Below, piece after piece: positions 48,376 to 54,213 of a DNA stretch of 54,213 nucleotides (positions are counted from its first letter, which is position 1; every line of letters begins with the position of its first letter). The translations under genes and the position numbers were made by a program. The notes below the pieces were generated by a model that saw only the letters and a list, made by a program, of their open reading frames with translations, was not told the DNA's origin and searched no databases. The DNA comes from Barthelona sp. PAP020 (lineage: Eukaryota > Metamonada: BaSk clade). The DNA lies in NCBI GenBank assembly GCA_040182905.1, contig JARQWU010000039.1, forward strand, positions 1 through 54,213, read 5' to 3'.

Positions 48376-49034
48376 TTTTTGGTTTGTTTTCTCTGCAAAC
48401 AAGTTTATGTCACCACTACACCAAAGTCTCATGCCACTTATATCTTTTCTTTTTGTTACAATACCGATTGTTGGAGTCCAACACAACAAGAACAAAAGAC
48501 AATTACAAATGATGTTGCTTTCATTTATTTACTTTGAAAGTTGTTACACAATACCAACGTTGGAGACTCTCATGAAGAAGAAAAAAAAAGTTTCTTCGAT
48601 TTAAGAAACAAGAGAAAATTTGACGGATAAATATCGCACAGTTGCAAGTTCAATTTGTGAATTTCGTGAGTAAAAATATGTCAATAGCATCATTACATCA
48701 ACAAATCTGAAAAAATAAATTGGAACAATGTCTTTTGTTTGAAAAATTCGAACAAACATCATTATGACAAACTTTCATAATTGTGCGACATTTTCACAAT
48801 GTTTAAATTAATATCGTAAGTTCAATTCGCTGCATCAATTCGAAAAAGGAAATCTCAAGAAAGAATAAAATTATATTGTAAAGAGTTCTCCACAAACCAG
48901 TCAATCAATTAACAAATTTCATTTTGCCAACAACCAAATTAAATTAATGCCTGATTTGAGGGATAAATATTGAATATCCAAAGAGAAATGATAAATTTGG
49001 AGGATCAAATTTTTTTTTTTTTTCTTTGTCGACA

Positions 49035-50543
49035 ATGGTTGTTAACACTGTAGTTGAGGAAACTGACCCTTATGTTAAGTACAACATGGATCAAGTTGTT
49101 GTTCCAGATGGGTTTGATGTGGATGGATTTGAAGATAATGGTCGTCCAAAGAAGATCTTTTTTGCAGCATGTGATGGTAATCTTGAGGTTGTCAAGCAGT
49201 GTATCAAAGCTGGCGTTGATGTGAACAAACAAGGCAAGGAAGGAAGGACACCGTTGTATGGAGCTTGTTTTAATGGGCAAATTGAAGTTGTTGGGTTTTT
49301 GTTGGATTATGGCGCTGATGTTCATTTGAGTATGAATGACGGTGCCTCTCCATTGTACATCAGTTGTCAAAATGGTCATTTTGATGTTGCCAAAATGCTC
49401 TTAGATCATGGAGCTGATGTTAATTTGTGTAATAATAATGGTATTTCTCCATTGTCCATCAGTTGTCAAAAAGGTCATTTTGATGTTGCCAAAATGCTCT
49501 TAGATCATGGAGCTGATGTTAATTTGTGTAATAATAATGGTATTTCTCCATTGTCCATCAGTTGTGAAAATGGTCTTCTTGATGTTGCCAAAATGCTCTT
49601 AGATCATGGAACTGATGTTAATTTGTGTGATAATGATGGTTATTCTCCATTATTTGTCAGTTGTCAAAATGGTCATCTTAATGTTGCCAAAATGCTCTTA
49701 GATCATGGAGCAGATGTTAATTTGTGTATGAAAACTAATCTTTCTCCATTGTACATCAGTTGTCAAAATGGTCATCTTGATGTTGCTAAAATGCTCTTGG
49801 ATCATGGAGCTGATGCCAATCAATGTACTAAAGATGGTGCTTCTCCATTGTACATCAGTTGTCAAAATGGTCATCTTGATGTTGCCAAAATGCTTTTGGA
49901 TCATGAAGCTGATGCCAATCAATGTACTGAAGATGGTGTTTCTCCATTGTACATTAGTTGTCAAAAAGGCTATCTTGATGTTGCCAGAATGCTCTTGGAT
50001 TATGGAGCTGATGTTAATTTGTGTAGGGACGGTGGATTTTCTCCATTGTATGTCAGTTGTCTACAAGGTCATCTTGATGTTGCCAAGATGCTTCTAGATT
50101 GTCCCGAAATAAACATATATGGTGAAGATATGCTGTTATTTTTCAACATATTGTATACAAATGAATGGGAAAAAATCCAATACAGAATTTTGAGCTGTCC
50201 CAATTTAAAACAACAATTGAAGAGTGGCGAGTCTGTTGATTTGAAATTTGCGCATGTGTCCAAATCCGAGTTGATTGAATTGGTGAAGGATAAGGGCTAT
50301 CTTTTATCAACACTTGTTGCAATGAAGGTAGACAGTGTCATCATCCGAGAATTTGTCAGTACTGGAGTTTACATGAATCAAAGAGATTTTGACATGTCAA
50401 TCAACTTATGTTGGGATTTGATTGACATCAATGAAAGGAATGGTGGTAATATGCGTCAGTATATGAAGATTAAAAAGGTCTTTTTTGTGGTAACATGTTT
50501 ATTCCATTTATGTTTTGTGGATATTTTCTTCACATATAAATAA
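49035..50543 (+). CDS. Ten-repeat ankyrin protein with conserved tail
   Basis: The 502-aa protein has a short acidic lead (MVVNTVVEETDPYVKYN), ten ankyrin repeats (about residues 38-365, unit NGHLDVAKMLLDHGADVNLC), and a non-ankyrin tail with KSELIELVKDKGYLLSTLVA, VYMNQRDFD and DLIDINERNGGN. That tail is shared with the WD40 protein at 28753-29940. Repeats 3-10 are nearly identical in DNA, which points to recent duplication or conversion. Ankyrin arrays bind proteins; the ligand is unknown. The last 23 residues (KKVFFVVTCLFHLCFVDIFF) are hydrophobic and absent from the tails of relatives. They may be a membrane anchor or read-through of an intron starting at GTCTTT 50478. I start at ATG 49035 after a long T tract. 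Confidence 0.88.
   Translation: MVVNTVVEETDPYVKYNMDQVVVPDGFDVDGFEDNGRPKKIFFAACDGNLEVVKQCIKAGVDVNKQGKEGRTPLYGACFNGQIEVVGFLLDYGADVHLSMNDGASPLYISCQNGHFDVAKMLLDHGADVNLCNNNGISPLSISCQKGHFDVAKMLLDHGADVNLCNNNGISPLSISCENGLLDVAKMLLDHGTDVNLCDNDGYSPLFVSCQNGHLNVAKMLLDHGADVNLCMKTNLSPLYISCQNGHLDVAKMLLDHGADANQCTKDGASPLYISCQNGHLDVAKMLLDHEADANQCTEDGVSPLYISCQKGYLDVARMLLDYGADVNLCRDGGFSPLYVSCLQGHLDVAKMLLDCPEINIYGEDMLLFFNILYTNEWEKIQYRILSCPNLKQQLKSGESVDLKFAHVSKSELIELVKDKGYLLSTLVAMKVDSVIIREFVSTGVYMNQRDFDMSINLCWDLIDINERNGGNMRQYMKIKKVFFVVTCLFHLCFVDIFFTYK
49374..49565 (+). repeat. Exact 93-base tandem duplication within ankyrin repeats
   Basis: Bases 49374-49466 are repeated without change at 49473-49565, a shift of 99 bases, which is one ankyrin repeat of 33 codons. 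The synonymous positions are also identical, so the copy is recent or is being homogenised. Confidence 0.9.
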
Positions 50544-50908
50544 TAGTTTATTCTTTTTTTGATATAGTCTCTGGTAAAGGTTTTTTACTAATTGAGTGAT
50601 TTGAAGAGGGCTTGGAATGTTTCATTTGGGGCGCTTTAACTTCACATAGAACTTCTTCTTTCATTCAATACAAAACTCAGATTCTTTGTCTAAGAAATAG
50701 AATATACCTTGTTGGACAATTACTTTATAAAAACAAAAGAGCAGTTGCTTTATTGTATTGTTTTGTAATTGTTAAACAGTTCATCATGACATTTTTGTCA
50801 TGCTATTTAATAACAAAGGTAATGTGCTACAAATCTCTTTTAGAATGATCAAAACCAATATTTCTATGCTGCTCTCTTCAATTTTTAATTTTCAAAAAAG
50901 AAAGTCAG

Positions 50909-51060
50909 AACTTTAAAATTTTGCTTTTGTTGGATACAAAGAACAGGGACAAGAAAATCTCACCAAATTTTCCCACTTGATCATCGAAGTTACATTTCAG
51001 TCCTTTAATTCTCCGCTTTGGTTTTGACTAAAATTCATCAAAGTGAGTGTTTTGAATAAA
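50909..51060 (+). repeat. Dispersed repeat, copy 1 of a local tandem
   Basis: This segment and 51192-51345 share the order ACTTTAAxATTTTGCTTTTG, a TACAAA motif, TTGATxATTCxAAxTTACATTTCAGT, GGxxTTTTGACT and a GAGTxTTxTGA end. The two are about 280 bases apart, which suggests a repeated unit of that length. Confidence 0.65.
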
Positions 51061-51073
51061 TTTTATTGCAATT

Positions 51074-51410
51074 ATTTCCAAGCCAAGAAGCAATGTGCGT
51101 ATGAGTAAACAAAAAAGATGGTGCTCATTTGTTTAATGGCTTTCGAGGCCCGATTGATCTGTTGAAAACTTTAGATTTTCTGGGGGAAAGTTTAAACTTT
51201 AATATTTTGCTTTTGCAAAAATACAAAAAAATAGGAATGAAGAATTTCTCTGAAATTCTCCTTCTTGATTATTCAAATTACATTTCAGTTCCTCAACTGC
51301 CCTCCTGGGATTTTGACTGAAGTTTGCTAGAATGAGTTTTCTGAGTTTACTTTCTTTGTAAATAATATAGTTGTTTCACAACTGGACCAATTATTAGATA
51401 TTTATGAGGT
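51074..51410 (+). repeat. Dispersed repeat, most complete copy
   Basis: The longest readable copy. It carries ATTTCCAAGCCAAGAAGCAA at its left end, GGCTTTCGAGGCCCGATTGA in the middle and TAGTTGTTTCACAACTGG near the right end. Inverted and direct partial copies lie at 47440-47784. It has no open frame and no obvious terminal repeat, so it is probably a non-coding mobile element remnant or segmental duplicate; I cannot tell which. Confidence 0.7.
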
Positions 51411-51559
51411 ATGAGTTGTTCAGTGAACAACGAAACGAGTTAGTTTAAGGTTTTGGAAAACTCACGTGGATTCAGATGCCCAAGTAACTTAAAAAATTGG
51501 ACCTAAAGATGGTCAAGAAACAACAAATAAAGGGAGTGATATTTGATGACCTCTTTATA

Positions 51560-51700
51560 TCTTCAATAAATTCCGTTCATTGAGCATGAACTTCCACATT
51601 TCTATTTACTGAGATTTGATGAAATGAGTTCTCCCAATTGCTTTTTCTTTGTAGGTAAATATTGTTGTTTTACAATTGGACAAATTTTTATTTTAAATGG
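51560..51700 (+). repeat. Dispersed repeat, right-end fragment
   Basis: It resembles the right half of the 51074-51410 copy: GAAATGAGTT, then TTTCTTTGTAGGTAAATATT, GTTGTTTTACAA and TGGACAAATT in the same order. Confidence 0.55.
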
Positions 51701-51834
51701 ATAAATAGATTACTATTTCTAAATTCTTTCTTGTTTTGAAAATTATAAAGAATAAGTTGGAAAAAAAGGTTTTAATACCATAAAAATAATGATATAACTT
51801 TTAACAATTTTGATGATAGAGTTTTCTATTCCAA

Positions 51835-51904
51835 GCGGTATTGGTCTACTGGTAGAATACTAGCCTTCCAAGCTGGGGAACCGGGTTCGATTCCCGGATA
51901 CCGC
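51835..51904 (+). tRNA. tRNA-Gly (anticodon UCC)
   Basis: A 70-base cloverleaf. The seven-pair acceptor stem is GCGGTAT with ATACCGC. The anticodon stem CTAGC/GCTGG (one G-T pair) holds the loop CTTCCAA, giving anticodon TCC, which reads GGA codons. The T arm is CCGGG-TTCGATT-CCCGG. The internal pol III boxes are present (A-box TGGTCTACTGG, B-box GGTTCGATTCC). There is no intron and CCA is not encoded, as usual in eukaryotes. A short T run follows the gene. It is the only tRNA I find in the window and it borders an inverted-repeat element. Confidence 0.96.
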
Positions 51905-51977
51905 AAATTTTAAACAAAATTTATTATTTCGAGGATCGAGTCTTCGAAAATGAAATAATATAATCAACAACATTCAC

Positions 51978-52437
51978 GTGTTCGTGGCAAAGCGGACGGA
52001 TTTCACGTAAAAGACAATATAAATGTGTTTCACACGACAATAATAATAAATGTTTATAAAGATCTTTATTGTTCTCGGTTAGAGTTTGAGGGTACTTGCA
52101 GCTGAGTCGTTTTGCGTGGATGGTTCAGAACACTTTTAAAAAAAAAAGAAATACTTTAGGTGTGGATGGGGCGATTATCTAAATAAAAGTTTAATAATCT
52201 CTTTCCTTCTTGCCTATAAATTTTGATTGTTCTTCTCTGGGTTTCCTTGATGAAACCTTGTAATTCCTTGCTAACCTACTATGCACACTTGCATCCTTAT
52301 TACCCTGAATCATTTGATTCTTTGTTGTTATTTCACTTTCAATTTTGATATCCATTAATATCAGAAATTGCAAGAAGAAACCTTAAACACATTTATATTG
52401 TCTTTCACCTGAAATCCGTCCGCTTTGCTACGAACAC
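51978..52437. mobile_element. 460-bp element with 53-nt terminal inverted repeats
   Basis: The left arm (51978-52030) and the reverse complement of the right arm (52385-52437) agree at 50 of 53 positions; both contain GCAAAGCGGACGGATTTCA and GACAATATAAATGTGTTT. The 354 bases between have no supported gene. The arms are richer in G and C than their surroundings. Non-coding sequence of this size bounded by inverted repeats fits a MITE-like element, here 73 bases downstream of the tRNA-Gly gene. I see no clear target-site duplication. A structured RNA with a very long stem is the alternative. Confidence 0.7.
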
Positions 52438-52585
52438 TGTTTTGATCTCCTCTTTTCCAGATTTAAAATTTTCTTTCTTATGGGATTATTAGGTTTATAT
52501 GCAGGAGTATTTTGGTTAGTTCTTCCTTTGCGTCTTCTTTCGGTGAAATTTTTGTTGTTGCCAAATTAATTTCCTGTCAATTTTA

Positions 52586-52790
52586 GAATACTCTTAAAAA
52601 AAGAAATATTTCTTGTTTAGATGCGGATGGTTTTGAAAAACAGTGTAACACTGTTCCACTCTTCCTTTATTCACTGATTCCATTAATTTCATAAATCTCG
52701 AAATTACATATTATTTGCTTTAGCCTTTCAATTTTGATGTGCATCAATATCAGAAATTGCAAGAAACCGTCAACACATTAAAACAAATCT
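52586..52790 (+). repeat. Degenerate partial copy of the element's interior
   Basis: Two blocks of the element above recur in the same order. TCTTAAAAAAAGAAATATTT and GCGGATGG at 52591-52630 resemble 52132-52169. TTTCAATTTTGATG, then ATATCAGAAATTGCAAGAA at 52726-52765 resembles 52336-52375. The inverted-repeat arms are not present here. It is a second, more decayed or partial copy. Confidence 0.6.
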
Positions 52791-53011
52791 TTGTAAAAAG
52801 AATTATGGGGCTTTTTGTCATGTAAACTTCATTATTGCCCAATTAAACCTAATAAAAGCTCATATTTTTATCAAATCGAAAAGAAGTTCAAATAATCAAA
52901 CTTAGATCAATTGTCTCAATATTCATTCTTAAACTAGACTAAAAACAAGGCAAAAAGCATTGTTAAATATAAAAAGAAATTGGTGAAAATATACATTTAT
53001 TGAAAAGAAGA

Positions 53012-53469
53012 CTAGACATCAAATTCTGAAGATTTCATGGATGTGTTGAACTTTTGGTCCATACCCATTGATTTCATTGTGCTGCCAAAAATATCATCAA
53101 CATTCAAGGGTTTATCATCAAAATCATCAAAATCATTATAATTTCCTTCAATTTGAGGGGTATTCATATACTCAGAAGAATTTCGGTCAGGTAATGTAAA
53201 AGCAGTATTAACATTGATGGTATTTTTCATTTGTGGGGAAGAAATAATTTCAGTTCGATTATGAATGTCTAATTGCCATGTTTGTCTTTGTTTTTCCAAA
53301 AAAATATTCATGTTTTCAATATTTTCATACAAATTAGCATGTGATTCCTTTGCTTTTGCAACTTCACCTTCTAATCGATTGAGAATATCGAAAAGTTGAG
53401 TGAATCTCTTGTTCATATCCTTAAAATTAGTTTTAATTTTTGAAATTATCAACATACATTGTCATTCAT
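53012..53469 (-). CDS. Small coiled-coil protein with early mini-intron
   Basis: The inferred spliced product is 139 aa: exon 1 (53469-53458) gives MNDN and exon 2 (53419-53012) continues DMNKRFTQLFDILNRL. Residues 5-60 form a coiled coil (NRLEGEVAKAKES, YENIENMNIFLEKQ). The rest is polar, with an acidic DDFDDFDDKPLNVDD stretch and a Met/Ser-rich end. I recognise no family. The intron is inferred from a canonical GTATGT donor, an ACTAAT branch point and a TTTTAAG acceptor. Without it, no ATG gives a sensible start except the internal one at codon 6. The gene is divergent from a second coiled-coil gene with the same exon pattern, 53 bases between starts. Confidence 0.75.
53420..53457 (-). other. 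Inferred 38-base intron
   Basis: Reading on the minus strand it starts GTATGT and ends AACTAATTTTAAG. It lies after exactly four codons. Because 38 is not a multiple of three, splicing changes which upstream ATG is used. Confidence 0.7.
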
Positions 53470-53522
53470 TTGAAAAAAAAAAAGTTTTTGAATGGAATCA
53501 TTGTGAACCACAAACTTCTTTC
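53470..53522. promoter_or_regulatory. 53-base shared promoter of two coiled-coil genes
   Basis: Only 53 bases separate the two divergent start codons. They include a run of 11 A (53473-53483), i.e. a T tract upstream of the minus-strand gene. This is the shortest promoter interval in the window. Confidence 0.5.
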
Positions 53523-54087
53523 ATGCCCAAAAAAGTTCTTTATCAATTTATTTGTTACTAATCTTTAGCGACAGAATGTGAAAAATTTCAAACAACAAAG
53601 ATCCAAAAAACCTTTGAAAAAAAAAGATCCCCAATTGGAAAATGACGATTTGAAAGAAGGTGTTTGTAATTTATTAAATGTAGATAAAAATTCTGAGAAT
53701 TTTTCGATTTTGGCTTCATTGGAGAGGCTGATTTCTAAAGAGCATTATGATTCACCCAATAATAGTGGAAAAAATCAATTTTATGGTTCAATTGACGCAA
53801 TGTTTGAAATAACTTTATTACAAAAGAGAGTTGATGAATTAGAGAATCAATTGCTTCGATATAAGTTGATTGATCCTCATGATGAAAATTTGGCTGCAAG
53901 AATGATTAACAAGTGTGAAAATTTGCAAAAAGAAAATGATATTTTAAGAAAGATCATTGAATCAAATGGAATTCCTTTAGAATATTCTTCTAACACTATA
54001 TTACCTTCTCAATCTAATGTACCATTTGATGTTGCTGGTGCATTGAATGAGTGTTTGATAAAATTAAAAAAAAATAAATTGATGTAG
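53523..54087 (+). CDS. Coiled-coil protein with early mini-intron
   Basis: The inferred spliced product is 176 aa: exon 1 (53523-53534) gives MPKK and exon 2 (53569-54087) continues RQNVKNFKQQRSKKPLKKKD. The N-terminus is strongly basic. A coiled coil follows at about 90-145 (LLQKRVDELENQLLRYKL, NKCENLQKENDILRKI). The end (LNECLIKLKKNKLM) is helical. I recognise no family. The intron (GTTCTT...TTACTAATCTTTAG) is inferred because the ATG at 53523 otherwise meets a stop after 12 codons, while splicing joins it in frame to the long frame, which lacks its own ATG at a suitable place. It pairs with the divergent gene next door, suggesting co-expression. Confidence 0.78.
53535..53568 (+). other. 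Inferred 34-base intron
   Basis: It starts GTTCTT and ends TTACTAATCTTTAG, with a consensus-like TACTAAT branch point a few bases before the AG. At 34 bases it is among the smallest spliceosomal introns. It lies after exactly four codons. Confidence 0.75.
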
Positions 54088-54213
54088 AAATTGCTTTTTT
54101 ATTTGATATTTATGAATGTTTAATGAACAATTGTGAGGCGTATGTACGAAATTGTATTCAATTTCACTACCCACGGTGTACGAAAGAAACTGAAATACCC
54201 CAATTTGAACAAC

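Larger units (their letters stand above)
46818..49034. other. Gene-poor region with repeats and an assembly gap
   Basis: About 2.2 kb without a supported gene between the decayed WD40 gene and the ten-repeat ankyrin gene. It contains fragments of the dispersed repeat family described below (47440-47690, 47697-47784, 48225-48375) and a run of undetermined bases (47838-47928). Short open frames here are not supported by composition or homology. The final 50 bases carry a long T tract (49011-49023) just before the ankyrin start. Confidence 0.6.
50544..51834. other. Gene-poor region holding repeat copies
   Basis: About 1.3 kb between the ankyrin gene and the tRNA with no supported gene. It holds three copies or part-copies of the dispersed repeat family (listed separately). 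A TTACTAATTGAG at 50585-50596 looks like a 3' splice signal and may belong to the ankyrin gene. Remaining sequence is AT-rich and unremarkable. Confidence 0.55.
51905..53011. other. Gene-free region with inverted-repeat element
   Basis: About 1.1 kb between the tRNA and the first of two coiled-coil genes. It holds the 460-bp inverted-repeat element and its degenerate relative, both listed separately. The remaining sequence is AT-rich; I see no gene in it. Confidence 0.55.

Noticed and set aside
48205-48604. Overlapping frames of 61-96 codons on both strands
   Set aside because: They lie in repeat-derived sequence, have no plausible leader or homology, and their codon use differs from the accepted genes.
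49374-50100. CRISPR-like or satellite array
   Set aside because: The 99-base period is a 33-codon ankyrin repeat in frame with a long protein; there are no spacers and the organism is a eukaryote.
52191-52373. 60-codon minus-strand frame inside the inverted-repeat element as a transposase or other gene
   Set aside because: It is short, low in complexity and lacks any catalytic motif; a frame of this length is expected by chance.

Overview
This window is nuclear DNA of a flagellated single-celled eukaryote. It is visibly AT-rich, with long A or T homopolymers between genes. Genes are close together on both strands, mostly intronless (a dynein heavy chain of about 4,280 codons is one open frame), and use all three standard stop codons. 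I identify about 27 protein-coding genes or gene remnants and one tRNA-Gly. The lineage is not resolved. The axonemal dynein shows a cilium or flagellum. The prolyl-tRNA synthetase is of a form closest to archaeal enzymes, a type reported from diplomonads and parabasalids, so a metamonad or other excavate-like protist is a reasonable guess and no more.

Layout. 1-0.8 kb: a truncated, frameshifted ankyrin gene on the minus strand. 0.9-13.8 kb: a single-headed, inner-arm axonemal dynein heavy chain, best matching the DNAH6 class. 14-45.5 kb: a dense housekeeping block. It holds surface membrane proteins (14.1, 35.2 and 44.8 kb), a ubiquitin-like ER membrane protein, a tubulin chaperone (TBCE-like), a CDKL-type kinase with a TEY activation loop, a Yip1-family protein head-to-head with a SNARE, Ku70, WDR55, OST48, a metallophosphoesterase, a WD40 protein, an Acl4-like TPR chaperone, ProRS, aspartate aminotransferase, ribosomal proteins uL1 and eS17 head-to-head, a TSNAXIP1-like coiled-coil protein and a U-box-like/ankyrin protein. 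45.7-53 kb: a very different accessory region with a decayed WD40 gene, an intact ankyrin gene with ten near-identical repeats, a degenerate dispersed repeat family partly in fold-back arrangement beside an assembly gap, a tRNA-Gly(UCC), and a 460-bp element with 53-nt terminal inverted repeats. 53-54.2 kb: two divergent coiled-coil genes, each with a tiny intron after exactly four codons.

Most notable signals. (1) A conserved tail of about 70 residues is shared by ankyrin and WD40 proteins, with four copies in this window, two in broken genes. This suggests a lineage-specific, expanding family whose members swap repeat types in front of a common tail. (2) Three inferred start-proximal introns of 34, 38 and 96 nt end in a compact CTAAT...AG signal. 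(3) An archaeal-like ProRS. (4) The inverted-repeat element beside the tRNA gene.

Limits: no alignments, database searches or profile scans were run. Family names rest on recognised motifs, and start codons were chosen by hand, usually the first ATG consistent with family length.
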